Positions 1-8,763 of a stretch of 64,000 nt of DNA are shown piece after piece. Numbering within the stretch: the stretch's first letter is position 1; every line of letters starts with the position of its first letter. The stretch is from Acetobacter sicerae. Lineage in GTDB: Bacteria; Pseudomonadota; Alphaproteobacteria; Acetobacterales; Acetobacteraceae. A program made the translations under genes and the position numbers. A model generated the notes under the pieces. It was not told the origin of the DNA. It did not search any database and worked only from the letters and a program-made list of their open reading frames with translations. The stretch is from NCBI RefSeq assembly GCF_011516765.1, contig NZ_JAAABN010000008.1, positions 100,266 through 164,265 on the forward strand. Direction: 5' to 3'.

Positions 1-581
1 TGAACGAGAAAATCACCATTGGCTGTCCGGGAGATTCTTTTTACGAACAGACCTCCGTGCATCACGACAGCATAGACACCCTCGATCCTTGTTGAAGGCT
101 GGGTGTCTATCAGCAGACGATCACCGCTGTGGATGGTCGGAAGCATGGAATCGCCGTCAGCCGTGATCATGATCAGGCCGGAAGGTTGCAGGCCCAGTTC
201 TTCCGTCAGAAAGGATCGCGGAAACTGTATGGGATGTCCGACACTTTCCTCACAGGTCCGCCCAAAACCGGCGGAGGCTCTTGCATCGTAATAAACGACA
301 GAAACGGAAGAGGAGAGTTTGGTCTCTCCCGTCCAGAGCCATTCGACCGAGACATCAAGTTCTCTGGCCATTTCATCAATTTTTGAAGGTTTCCAGTCTG
401 CGCCGGGCTTCTGATACTTCCCGATCATGGACTCGGAAATGCCTGTAGCGAGATGCAGTTGTCGTGCGGAGCCGTAACGCTGGATGGCCTGCGTGAGTCT
501 TCCTTCGCGGGTTGAAAGGTCAGGAGCTTCTTTCAGGGAAGGACCACGACGACGACTGGAGATTTTCTTTTCTTCGGCCAT
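1..581 (-). CDS. XRE/S24 family CI-like repressor, truncated by window edge
   Basis: A reading frame of 193 codons runs from ATG at 581 off the left edge. Seen: an N-terminal helix-turn-helix region (about residues 37-83, with LATGISESMIGKY) and a C-terminal LexA/CI-type peptidase region. The latter has a candidate Ala-Gly cleavage site at 104-105 (ASAGFG), the nucleophile Ser145 in GDSMLP, and Lys181 in LFVKRI as general base. This order is that of self-cleaving phage repressors and related SOS-responsive regulators. It is divergent from small genes starting at 760, as in a phage immunity switch. The last few residues lie outside the window. Inferred role: repressor of a prophage or prophage remnant extending leftwards or rightwards. 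Confidence is high for the family and low for the regulon. Confidence 0.88.
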   Translation of the reverse strand, partial: MAEEKKISSRRRGPSLKEAPDLSTREGRLTQAIQRYGSARQLHLATGISESMIGKYQKPGADWKPSKIDEMARELDVSVEWLWTGETKLSSSVSVVYYDARASAGFGRTCEESVGHPIQFPRSFLTEELGLQPSGLIMITADGDSMLPTIHSGDRLLIDTQPSTRIEGVYAVVMHGGLFVKRISRTANGDFLV

Positions 582-653
582 TACGGGGTGTGAGTTTGTT
601 CTGAGAAGGTGTCTATATAATAACACTCCCCAAAAGAGGTTTTTCGCTTGCTT

Positions 654-675
654 ATATGAGTTGAATGGCTCATAT
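654..675. promoter_or_regulatory. Candidate operator palindrome in divergent control region
   Basis: The 178-nt gap between the repressor (start 581) and the rightward gene (start 760) contains a perfect 7-bp inverted repeat, atatgag-N8-ctcatat. A dyad of this size midway between divergent starts is what a dimeric CI-like repressor would bind. The site is seen in the sequence; the link to the repressor is inferred. Confidence 0.35.
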
Positions 676-759
676 TTCTCTCCGAAAGGGCGGTTGGAAA
701 ATCGTTAAAAACTCACAAAAGACTAGAAGCGGCAAAAATCCTTACTCAATGGATGATGT

Positions 760-1065
760 ATGTCACAGATCGATCGTAAAAAACAAGTCCATTCGCGGTC
801 ATATGATGGGCCAAATCCTATTCGTATGAGCGATCGGGACTGGAATATCATGATTTCGGCTCTCTCTGATGACCAGAAGGAAGTGCTGAATATGCTGCGG
901 CAGCGGGCGCAGTGCTGCACGCAGATGGCTGTTTCCGGGACGCATGCTACCGCTGTGACGCTGGAAGTTGCGGAAACGGCCATGGAAGCCCTGTTACAGA
1001 AATTGGCGGAAATGGAAGTGAGTTTTCCATTGAATGGATTTCCTCTCTCAGGGAGTTATGCGTGA
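760..1065 (+). CDS. Small hypothetical protein, early-gene position
   Basis: This is a 101-residue protein of unknown family. It is polar, with a central helical stretch (SALSDDQKEVLNMLRQR) and no membrane segment or clear domain. It starts at ATG 760 and its TGA overlaps the ATG of the next gene (TGATG at 1063-1067), so the two are probably translationally coupled. Its place, divergent from an S24 repressor, is where phages carry cro/cII-like early genes. That is context, not homology. The sequence gives no function. Confidence 0.5.
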   Translation: MSQIDRKKQVHSRSYDGPNPIRMSDRDWNIMISALSDDQKEVLNMLRQRAQCCTQMAVSGTHATAVTLEVAETAMEALLQKLAEMEVSFPLNGFPLSGSYA

Positions 1066-1334
1066 TGGTCAGGAAATTTGAGGCCGAGCGGGCGGAAGAT
1101 CTGGGGAAGGCCGCCAGGGCGCTGTACGCAAAGGGGAAGAGTATTCGTGCGATTTCAGAGCAGATCGGGGCGTCGCGATCCTATGTTCATCGGATCCTGA
1201 TGCGTGCACGGGCAGAACATCTCGCCGCCATGGTCAGCCAGCGTCGTATTGCTCAGGGTAATGATCCCCTCCCTCCGGGAAACATTATCAGCATGGGAGC
1301 CATAAGTTTGCATAACAGAAGGTATATTCATTGA
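1065..1334 (+). CDS. Small helix-turn-helix DNA-binding protein
   Basis: An 89-residue protein starting at ATG 1065, overlapping the upstream stop by one base. Residues about 8-40 form a resolvase/recombinase-type helix-turn-helix (ALYAKGKSIRAISEQIGAS followed by SYVHRIL), the pattern of HTH_29 or Hin-like recognition helices. The C-terminal 40 residues show no recognised fold. An alternative upstream frame start at 912 would overlap the preceding gene by 150 nt and has no ribosome site, so I prefer 1065. Probably a small regulator of the same phage-like unit. Confidence 0.5.
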   Translation: MVRKFEAERAEDLGKAARALYAKGKSIRAISEQIGASRSYVHRILMRARAEHLAAMVSQRRIAQGNDPLPPGNIISMGAISLHNRRYIH

Positions 1335-1431
1335 ATAATCTGTGGCGTGGATGTGTATATCGTTTGAAGCTGGTGGGTGATTTTTCATGAGTGGTATTTG
1401 TGGGATGAATAAAATACATTTTCTGTATTGA

Positions 1432-1721
1432 TGTTCAGAAAGATGTTTCCTGAAATTATTCAGGATATTTTTAAATAATTTCGCAAATCCATATAAAATT
1501 TCAGATGGTATAACAGGACAGACGGCAGTATACGATCTTATTGGAATAACTGCTGTTACAGCGGCTCCCTTTATTGCCGCAACCGCTGCGGGAGCAGGGC
1601 TGCTGCCGGAACGGCTCTCGTGACAGACGCGAGTTCCCTTGCAAAATGGGCATTCCTCCCACCACCATCTCCGGGACAGGAAAAAAACGAATATAGAAAT
1701 TCTGTAACCAGTCAGGGATAG
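1432..1721 (+). pseudogene. Decayed reading frame, unknown hydrophobic protein
   Basis: This stretch lies in the 465-nt gap between 1334 and 1800. One frame encodes a protein-like hydrophobic segment (DLIGITAVTAAPFIAATAAG) and ends at TGA 1621. The overlapping +1 frame from about 1605 continues plausibly (ALVTDASSLAKWAFLPPP) to TAG 1719. Neither has a convincing start. Together they look like one small gene broken by a single-base frameshift. I do not recognise the family. The rest of the gap holds nothing I can support. Confidence 0.25.
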
Positions 1722-1805
1722 AGTTTTGGCTCCTGCGTGTCGTAGTATATGTGGGAACCAATCTCTATTTTTTTAAAAGAGTAATTTTTCTATTGGAGTA
1801 TGTGT

Positions 1806-2159
1806 GTGTTGAGTAAAATAGAAAAATATTCTCTATATCTGTTCATTGTTTCTGAAGTGATTCTTGTCATGAGTATAATGACTTACGAGGATTTCCAGAA
1901 ACAGGACAGATTTTTGTTTTCCGCAATGGCGCTGGTTTTTCTGATATTCCCGTTCGGCATTCTGAAAGCGGACAGGCGGTTTAAATTGTTCTTTGTTGTG
2001 GGCGTGTTCTATTCTTTCTTTATGTCGGCAGGGTTTTTCTTCCTGAAGATGAGCCTGATAACGCCGCTTTCTTATCTTGATATATCAAGGTGTTTATTAG
2101 TTGCGCTATTTTTCGTTCTTCTGTTTTTTATTGCAAAATTCAAGAAATCCCAAATGTGA
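1806..2159 (+). CDS. Small multi-pass membrane protein, unknown
   Basis: About 117 residues with four hydrophobic helices and a short basic loop (KADRRFK), ending in a basic tail (FIAKFKKSQM). This suggests a four-helix inner-membrane protein with both ends cytoplasmic. Start choice: GGAG at 1795-1798 is only one base before ATG 1800, so GTG 1806 (7-nt spacing) fits better; TTG 1809 is also possible. It is AT-richer than the genes to its right and belongs with the phage-like left segment. No family recognised. Confidence 0.5.
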   Translation: MLSKIEKYSLYLFIVSEVILVMSIMTYEDFQKQDRFLFSAMALVFLIFPFGILKADRRFKLFFVVGVFYSFFMSAGFFFLKMSLITPLSYLDISRCLLVALFFVLLFFIAKFKKSQM

Positions 2160-2263
2160 AATAGACAAATTGTCGGGAAATAATCATTCCGTATTTTCTG
2201 ACGCCTCGTTCTCGCAAAAAGAAGGGCCTGAAAAATAATCAGGCCCATAATGCCGACCAGAAA

Positions 2264-2620
2264 TCAGCCGCCTGCTTTTTTCGCAGCGTCGAACGCATCC
2301 ATGATGCGCGTCGAATAAACCAGCGCCGCGCCCGCATTCAGGGCAATGGCGACGCTCAGCGCCTCGCCGATCTCCTCGCGTGTCGCTCCAGCCTTTACGG
2401 CTTCCGCAGCATGAATGGTGATGCAGCCATCGCAGCGGGTCGTGGCGGCGACAGCAAGCGCAATCAGTTCCCGCGTCTTGGCGTCCAGATGGCCGCTCTT
2501 CGCGCTGGCGCTGTTCAGGGCAAGAATGCTTGAGACAGTGTCCGGCGCGACAGAGCTATAAGCGCCGATGGCCTTGCCCAGATGTTCGCGCCGTTCATTC
2601 CAGTCGCTCCAGTCTGTCAT
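2264..2620 (-). CDS. Carboxymuconolactone decarboxylase (AhpD-like) family protein
   Basis: A 118-residue protein with the all-helical CMD fold signature: a helix around KTRELIALAVAA, then TRCDGC with the CxxC redox pair, then the downstream His of TIHAAEAVKAG. CxxC with a following His is the arrangement of AhpD-type alkylhydroperoxidase members of the CMD family rather than true 4-carboxymuconolactone decarboxylase. Length is normal for single-domain members. Monocistronic and divergent from zapE. Likely a thiol peroxidase or disulfide reductase in the cytoplasm; the substrate cannot be told from sequence. Confidence 0.85.
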   Translation of the reverse strand: MTDWSDWNERREHLGKAIGAYSSVAPDTVSSILALNSASAKSGHLDAKTRELIALAVAATTRCDGCITIHAAEAVKAGATREEIGEALSVAIALNAGAALVYSTRIMDAFDAAKKAGG

Positions 2621-2775
2621 ATCCTGAATTCCTCTGCTTGGGATGAAAGTGCCTCACGATAGGACGATGTCCGTGCGCCGCCTCTTCACCACCGCGTGAG
2701 TATGGTGTCACGAGCGAGTGTGGCCTATTGCCACTCTCTTGCTGGTCACAGCAGGCATCGCTATCGGCAGAAGCT

Positions 2776-4014
2776 ATGGATACCATGAACAGACAGCCCC
2801 TTTCCGCCCAGTCCCGGACTTCTGGCCAGCCTCAGGCATCAGGTCCATTCGCGCTGTATGAAGAGCGTGTCGCCAGCGGCACCCTGCGGCGTGACCCGGA
2901 TCAGGAACGAGTCGCCAGACGCCTCGATCGTCTTTGGGTCGAACTGGAGGCTTATCGCCCCGCTCCGGTCAAACCGCCGGAAGAGCGCAAAGGCCTGTTG
3001 TCGAAGCTCGTCAGCAAACTGCCTGAACTGCTGAACCGGACGGACGAACGTGTCGATGACGGTATTCCGCGTGGGGTGTACATCGTGGGTCGTGTCGGTC
3101 GCGGCAAGACCATGCTGATGGATCTGTTCTTTTCCTGCGTCACGATCGAGAAGAAGCAGCGCATCCACTTTCTGACCTTCATGCAGGAAGTGCATCAGCG
3201 GCTCCGGGCGCTCAAGGAAGCCAATCCGGGGATGAGCGATCCGATCCCTCCTTTGGCCCGGACAATCGCCCAGGACGCGACGCTTCTCTGCTTTGACGAG
3301 TTTCAGATCAACGACATCGCCGACGCCATGATTCTGGGGCGTCTTTTCGAGGCGCTTTTTGCGGCGAAGGTCATCATCGTCGCCACATCGAATACCGTGC
3401 CCGGTGATCTGTTCCAGAATCGGCCCGGTGCGGATGCCTTCAAGCCATTCATCGCTATCATCAAGCGCCATCTGGACACTGAAGTGCTGGATTCGGAAAC
3501 CGATTACCGCCGTGGACGCGATCAGGACGACACAACATGGATCGTTCCGGCCGATGAGACGGCCAGACGGCGTCTCGACAAGATCGTGGCGCGTTATGGC
3601 GAAGGCCATCCGGTGGAAAAGGTGACGCTGGAATTCAGTGGCCGGTCCCTGCCGGTCGATCATGCACAGGGGCCGGTTGCCCGTTTCGATTTCACTTCTC
3701 TGTGTAGCAGACCGCTGGGACCAAATGATTATTTGGCCATCGCCAGGAAATTTCCCGTTATTGTGATGGACGACATTCCATCGCTCGGACCCGACGATGC
3801 GAACGTCGCCAGACGCTTCATCACATTGATTGACGCCTTGTACGACAACGGCAATTTGCTGTTCGTCTCTGCCGACGACTCCCCGGATAACCTCTTCCCG
3901 TCAGGGGAGGGCGCGGACGCATTTGCCCGCACGGCGTCCCGTCTCATGGAAATGAGCAGCGAGAGCTGGCTGGCCCGCGCCCATGGTCCGGGGGGAGTCC
4001 TCTCCAGACCGTGA
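2776..4014 (+). CDS. zapE: Cell division protein ZapE (AFG1-like ATPase)
   Basis: A 412-residue P-loop ATPase of the AFG1/ZapE family. Walker A is GRVGRGKT (about residues 105-112) and Walker B is LLCFDEF (about 170-176), followed by the family motif QINDIADAMILGRLF. Known for the family: it associates with the Z-ring during constriction in bacteria, and the mitochondrial homologue is LACE1/Afg1. Start choice: the frame is open back to a TTG at 2728, but ATG 2776 (or 2785) gives the usual N-terminus. In many Alphaproteobacteria zapE precedes mdh-sucCD-sucAB; here sucA follows directly, with a 290-nt gap that shows no other gene. Confidence 0.93.
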   Translation: MDTMNRQPLSAQSRTSGQPQASGPFALYEERVASGTLRRDPDQERVARRLDRLWVELEAYRPAPVKPPEERKGLLSKLVSKLPELLNRTDERVDDGIPRGVYIVGRVGRGKTMLMDLFFSCVTIEKKQRIHFLTFMQEVHQRLRALKEANPGMSDPIPPLARTIAQDATLLCFDEFQINDIADAMILGRLFEALFAAKVIIVATSNTVPGDLFQNRPGADAFKPFIAIIKRHLDTEVLDSETDYRRGRDQDDTTWIVPADETARRRLDKIVARYGEGHPVEKVTLEFSGRSLPVDHAQGPVARFDFTSLCSRPLGPNDYLAIARKFPVIVMDDIPSLGPDDANVARRFITLIDALYDNGNLLFVSADDSPDNLFPSGEGADAFARTASRLMEMSSESWLARAHGPGGVLSRP

Positions 4015-4304
4015 CAGCCCGACGGCTTGTCGTGTCTTTTTCGGCGGTCTAGCAAATTTCGCAGTAACCCGGCCGGGACCGGGTATGGCCGGGTCACCCG
4101 GTCGTGGAATGGAGACACGCAGATCATGGATATGTTTGCAGAGACGCAGCCATCCCGTCTGAAGTCGCTTTCCTGCGGTCAGGTGACCAGTTCTTCAGCT
4201 TTGGACGTAACAGTCATGTCGAAACGGCCTATCGACCGGCTTGGGGAGGTGACACACAGACTCACCTCCACGAGCTTGAGAAGAAACACAGGAGCGTTCT
4301 GAAA

Positions 4305-7163
4305 ATGGCGGGCAGCGATCTTCTTACGACGGCACTGAGCGGGAGCAATATCGCTTACGTGGCCGATCTGTACGCACGGTGGGCCGAAGACCCGAAGAGC
4401 GTGGACCCGTCCTTCGCCGATCTGTTCGGCTCAATGGACGATGAAACGGCTTCCATCCTTCAGGACGCCTCCGGGGCTTCCTGGGCGCCACGCAAATCCA
4501 TCATCACGGGTGACGAACCCGCTCCGGCTCCTGCGGGCGGCAAGGGCGCAGGTCTGGCCGCGACGGACAGCCTCGCCATCGCGCAGCTGATCCGGGCGTT
4601 CCGTGAATTCGGACATCTGGAAGCGCAGACCGATCCGCTGGGTCTGAAAGTTCCGGCTCCGGCCGTCGAGCTTGACCCTGCGACTTACGGTTTCGGCGCA
4701 AAGGATCTCGATCGTCCGGTCTATATCGGCAAGCTGCTGTCTCCGATCCTGCCGGGCCGCGAGACAGCCAGCGTCAAGGAAGTCGTGGCGGCCCTGCGTC
4801 AGGTCTATTGCGGCGCGATCGGCGCGGAATACATGTATGCGCGCTCCGAAGAGCAGCGCGAGTGGTTCCGTTCCCGTCTGGAAGGCGATAACTGGCCCAG
4901 CAGCGTCACGGTCGAGGAACAGAAATCGATCCTCAAGAACCTGACGGAAGCCGAAGGTTTCGAGTCCTTCTGCCAGAAGCGTTATGTCGGCGCGAAGCGC
5001 TTCGGTCTTGAAGGTGGTGAAGTCTCCATCCCGGCGCTGCACGCCATGATCGATCAGGTCGCGCAGCAGGGCGTGAAGTCGGTCGCCATCGGTATGGCGC
5101 ATCGCGGTCGTCTGAACACGCTGGTGAACGTCGTCCGCAAGCCCTATGTCGCGATCTTCAACGAGTTCGGCGGCGGCTCCTTCAAGCCTGACAACGTGGC
5201 TGGTTCCGGCGACGTGAAATACCATCTCGGCTCCTCCACGGATGTCGAGATCGGCGGTCACGCGGTTCACATCTCGCTCCAGCCGAACCCGTCGCATCTT
5301 GAGGCGGTTGACCCGGTCGTCTGTGGCAAGGTCCGCGCCGCACAGGATGATGATGGCGATACCGAGACCCGTCTGTCGCACATGGCGATCCAGATTCACG
5401 GTGACGCGGCTTTCGCCGGTCAGGGCGTGGTCTATGAGACGCTGTCCATGTCTCAGCTCGCCGGTTATCGCACGGGCGGTTCAATCCATATCATCGTCAA
5501 CAACCAGATCGGCTTCACGACCAATCCGGTGAATGGCCATTCCGGCATCTATGGTTCCGACATGGCCAAGGCCATCGAAGCGCCGGTGCTGCACATCAAC
5601 GGCGACAATGCCGAGGCCGTGGTTTACGCCTCCCGTCTGGCGGCGGATTATCGCCAGAAATTCGCCAGCGACATCATTCTCGATATCGTCTGCTATCGCC
5701 GCAACGGCCATAACGAGACGGACGAGCCTGCCTTCACGCAGCCCGTGATGTACAAGGCCATCTCCGCTCACGAGACGCCGCACACCGTCTACGCCAATCA
5801 TCTGGTGAAAGCGGGCGTGCTGACAGAAGACGAAGTGAAGGCCCAGTGGGATGCGTTCCACGCCAGGCTGGATGAAGACTTCAAGTCAGCGCAGTCCTAC
5901 AAGGTCAACAAGGCGGACTGGCTGGAAAGCAACTGGGCCGGTCTGCAGGCTCCCCCGAAAGCGGGGGAAGTGGTGAAGGTCGAAACCGGTATTGCAAAAG
6001 ACGTGCTGACCGAAATCGGCGCCGCCATCACCAGGGTGCCTGAGGGATTCAACCTCAACAGCAAGATCGCCCGCCAGCTCAAGGCGAAGACCAAGGCGAT
6101 CGAGACGGGTGAAGGCATCGACTGGGCGACTGGTGAAGCGCTTGGCTTCGGCTCCCTGCTGCTGGAAAAGCACCGCGTCCGTCTGTCGGGTGAGGATGTG
6201 CAGCGCGGCACGTTCAGCCAGCGTCATGCCGTGGTCTTCGATCAGACCAACCAGCAGCCTTACACGATGCTGAACCACATCAAGGAAGGGCAGTCCCAGA
6301 TCGATATCTGGAACTCGCATCTGTCCGAGTTCGCCGTGCTGGGCTTCGAGTATGGCTACACCATGCACAACCCGAACAACCTCGTGTTGTGGGAAGCGCA
6401 GTTCGGTGACTTCGCCAACGGTGCGCAGGTCATCATCGACCAGTTCATCGCTTCCGGCGAGACGAAGTGGCTGCGTATGTCCGGCCTCGTGCTGCTGCTG
6501 CCGCATGGCTACGAAGGGCAGGGACCGGAGCACTCCTCCGCCCGTCTGGAACGCTATCTCCAGCTCTGCGCCGAAGACAACATGTTCGTCTGCAACATCA
6601 CGTCGCCGGCCAACTACTTCCACGCGCTGCGTCGTCAGCTGAAGCTGCCTTACCGCAAGCCGCTGGTGCTGATGGAGCCGAAGTCCCTGCTGCGTCACAA
6701 GCTCGCCGTGTCCACACTGGCCGAGTTCGAGACAGGCACCAGCTTCCGTCCGGTGATCGGCGAGATCGATCCGCTGGCAGACAACGCTGTCGAACGCGTC
6801 GTCCTGTGCTCGGGCAAGGTTTACTACGACCTGCTGGAAGCACGGCGCGACCAGAAGCAGGAGAAGGTGGCGATCATCCGTCTGGAGCAGCTCTATCCGT
6901 TCCCGGAAGCAGAGCTGGCGGCGGAACTGGAGCGCTACCCGAATGCGAAAGAGATCGTCTGGTGTCAGGAGGAAACCCGCAACGCTGGCGGCTGGCACTT
7001 CGTCGATCGTCTGATCGAGGGCGCGCTGGGTGTGGCCGGTCACAAGGTCGGTCGTCCGGTTTACGCGGGTCGCGCTGCTGCTGCGAGCCCGGCGACCGGT
7101 CTGGCGAAGATCCATGCCGCCGAGCAGGCGGCGCTGGTCAAGAGCGCGCTGGGACTGGCCTGA
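4305..7163 (+). CDS. sucA: 2-oxoglutarate dehydrogenase E1 component
   Basis: A 952-residue thiamine-diphosphate dehydrogenase that decarboxylates 2-oxoglutarate and passes succinyl to the E2 lipoyl arm. Seen: family motifs GMAHRGRLNTL, NPSHLEAVDP, and the ThDP/Mg motif starting GDAAFAGQG at residue about 366 and ending in the paired Asn of VNNQIGF. Also present are HNETDEPAFTQP and the C-terminal transketolase-like EEKVAII-type region. The open frame extends to 4104, but ATG 4305 is preceded by AGGAGCG and gives the standard SucA N-terminus (LSGSNIAYVADLYARW). First gene of sucA-sucB-lpd. Confidence 0.97.
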   Translation: MAGSDLLTTALSGSNIAYVADLYARWAEDPKSVDPSFADLFGSMDDETASILQDASGASWAPRKSIITGDEPAPAPAGGKGAGLAATDSLAIAQLIRAFREFGHLEAQTDPLGLKVPAPAVELDPATYGFGAKDLDRPVYIGKLLSPILPGRETASVKEVVAALRQVYCGAIGAEYMYARSEEQREWFRSRLEGDNWPSSVTVEEQKSILKNLTEAEGFESFCQKRYVGAKRFGLEGGEVSIPALHAMIDQVAQQGVKSVAIGMAHRGRLNTLVNVVRKPYVAIFNEFGGGSFKPDNVAGSGDVKYHLGSSTDVEIGGHAVHISLQPNPSHLEAVDPVVCGKVRAAQDDDGDTETRLSHMAIQIHGDAAFAGQGVVYETLSMSQLAGYRTGGSIHIIVNNQIGFTTNPVNGHSGIYGSDMAKAIEAPVLHINGDNAEAVVYASRLAADYRQKFASDIILDIVCYRRNGHNETDEPAFTQPVMYKAISAHETPHTVYANHLVKAGVLTEDEVKAQWDAFHARLDEDFKSAQSYKVNKADWLESNWAGLQAPPKAGEVVKVETGIAKDVLTEIGAAITRVPEGFNLNSKIARQLKAKTKAIETGEGIDWATGEALGFGSLLLEKHRVRLSGEDVQRGTFSQRHAVVFDQTNQQPYTMLNHIKEGQSQIDIWNSHLSEFAVLGFEYGYTMHNPNNLVLWEAQFGDFANGAQVIIDQFIASGETKWLRMSGLVLLLPHGYEGQGPEHSSARLERYLQLCAEDNMFVCNITSPANYFHALRRQLKLPYRKPLVLMEPKSLLRHKLAVSTLAEFETGTSFRPVIGEIDPLADNAVERVVLCSGKVYYDLLEARRDQKQEKVAIIRLEQLYPFPEAELAAELERYPNAKEIVWCQEETRNAGGWHFVDRLIEGALGVAGHKVGRPVYAGRAAAASPATGLAKIHAAEQAALVKSALGLA

Positions 7164-7360
7164 CTGTCTGAAAACATCGGGTCGCCATCATGGTGACCCG
7201 GTTCCGGTTGTACGCTTTCCATCGCCTGTCTCGCAGACGTGATGATCAGGTGCCGGGAGCGTGAGTTTCGAAGACCTCCGGTTGGGGGCATAACTGAAGG
7301 ATCGGTGTTGACGGTGTGGAACCGCAACATGCCGATTCGAAAAGGAAAGTGGGAAGCGAG

Positions 7361-8593
7361 ATGTCAGTCGAGATCAAGGTGCCGACGCTGGGCGAGAGTG
7401 TCACGACGGCGACTGTTGCGAAATGGCTGAAGAAAGCCGGAGAGCAGGTAGCGGCTGATGAACCCGTTGCCGAGCTGGAGACTGACAAGGTGACGGTGGA
7501 GGTTCCTGCCCCACAGGCCGGTGTTCTGGGTCAGCCTGCCGTCAAGGAAGGCGACGAGGTCGAGGTCGGTGCGCTTCTGACCACACTGGAGCCGGGCGGT
7601 TCCGCCAAACCGGCGCCAGCCAAGACGGAAGCTCCGAAAGCGGAAGCGCCAAAGGCTGCCGCTGCGAAAGCAGCCCCTGCTCCGGCAAAAAAATCCGCCC
7701 CTGTGGAGCAGGCTGATGCTGCAACAGCATTCCCGGCCGCACGCAAGATCATGACCGAGCAGGGCGTGTCCGCGCAGCAGATCGGTTCCGGTTCCGGTAA
7801 GGATGGCCGTATCACAAAAGGCGATGTGCAGGCCTTCCTGTCGCAGCCTCCGGTGACGGCGCAGGCTCCGGCCAAGCCGCCACGCAAGGACGATCCGCGT
7901 GAAGAGCGCGTGAAGATGACACGCCTGCGTCGCACCATCGCCCGTCGTCTGAAGGACGCGCAGAACACGGCGGCGATGCTGACCACGTTCAACGAGATCG
8001 ACATGACCGCCGCGAAGGAAATGCGCGTCGAGTTCCAGGATCTCTTCGTGAAGAAATACGGTGTGAAGCTTGGCTTCATGTCGATCTTCTCAAAGGCCGC
8101 GATTGCCGCTCTCAACGAATTCCCGGCGATCAATGCCGAGATTGATGGCGATGACGTCATCTACCGTCACTTCATCAATCTCGGCATTGCGGTGGGCGGT
8201 CCGAACGGACTGGTCGTGCCGGTGATCAGGGACGCGGAAACGCTGTCTCACGCCGAGATCGAGAAGAAGATCGCAGGCTTTGGCAAGGCGGCCCGCGAAG
8301 GCACGCTGAAGATCGACGATCTGTCCGGCGGCACGTTCTCCATCACGAACGGCGGCATCTACGGCTCCATGCTGTCCACGCCGATCCTGAATGCGCCGCA
8401 GTCCGGTATTCTGGGTATGCACAACATCGTTGACCGTCCGGTGGCGGTGAACGGCAAGGTCGAGATCCGTCCGATCATGTATGTGGCGCTCTCCTACGAC
8501 CACCGTATCGTTGACGGCAAGGAGGCTGTGAGCTTCCTCGTTGCTCTCAAGAAGTATGTTGAAGATCCTCGCAGTCTGCTGCTCGGACTCTGA
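7361..8593 (+). CDS. sucB: Dihydrolipoyllysine succinyltransferase (E2 of OGDH)
   Basis: A 410-residue E2 core. An N-terminal lipoyl domain carries Lys43 in ETDKVTVEV, then an Ala/Pro/Lys-rich linker, the peripheral E1/E3-binding domain (about 122-160, with [11 protein letters not shown]), and the acyltransferase domain ending in the catalytic HRIVDG (His381, Asp385). One lipoyl domain is normal for SucB. ATG 7361 has GGAAG upstream, and the preceding in-frame codons from 7316 are not conserved E2 sequence. It follows sucA after 197 nt and precedes lpd by 170 nt, probably all one transcript ending at the hairpin at 10531. Confidence 0.97.
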   Translation: MSVEIKVPTLGESVTTATVAKWLKKAGEQVAADEPVAELETDKVTVEVPAPQAGVLGQPAVKEGDEVEVGALLTTLEPGGSAKPAPAKTEAPKAEAPKAAAAKAAPAPAKKSAPVEQADAATAFPAARKIMTEQGVSAQQIGSGSGKDGRITKGDVQAFLSQPPVTAQAPAKPPRKDDPREERVKMTRLRRTIARRLKDAQNTAAMLTTFNEIDMTAAKEMRVEFQDLFVKKYGVKLGFMSIFSKAAIAALNEFPAINAEIDGDDVIYRHFINLGIAVGGPNGLVVPVIRDAETLSHAEIEKKIAGFGKAAREGTLKIDDLSGGTFSITNGGIYGSMLSTPILNAPQSGILGMHNIVDRPVAVNGKVEIRPIMYVALSYDHRIVDGKEAVSFLVALKKYVEDPRSLLLGL

Positions 8594-8763
8594 GACGTTT
8601 CACAGGCTCTTTCGTCTTGTGATGGAAGGGCCTGTATATTTCCGGAAGCTGTCTGATGAAGCTTTCGTGCCTCTGAACGGAGAGGCGGACACAGACGATG
8701 GACGTGAGGCGGCTTTATGCGCCACGATCAGCGTCGATCGACATTCAATCGGGACGGGAAAAA

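Noticed and set aside
1501..1761. 86-codon minus frame in the left gap
   Set aside because: No start context, and the opposite strand gives a better protein-like reading.
2839..3663. Long open frame antisense to zapE
   Set aside because: It mirrors zapE codons, lacks a ribosome site and known domains, and zapE is unmistakable.
4431..5399. Long minus-strand open frames within sucA (also 5886-7115)
   Set aside because: Products of GC-biased codon use opposite a conserved gene; content is His/Arg/Asp-rich nonsense.
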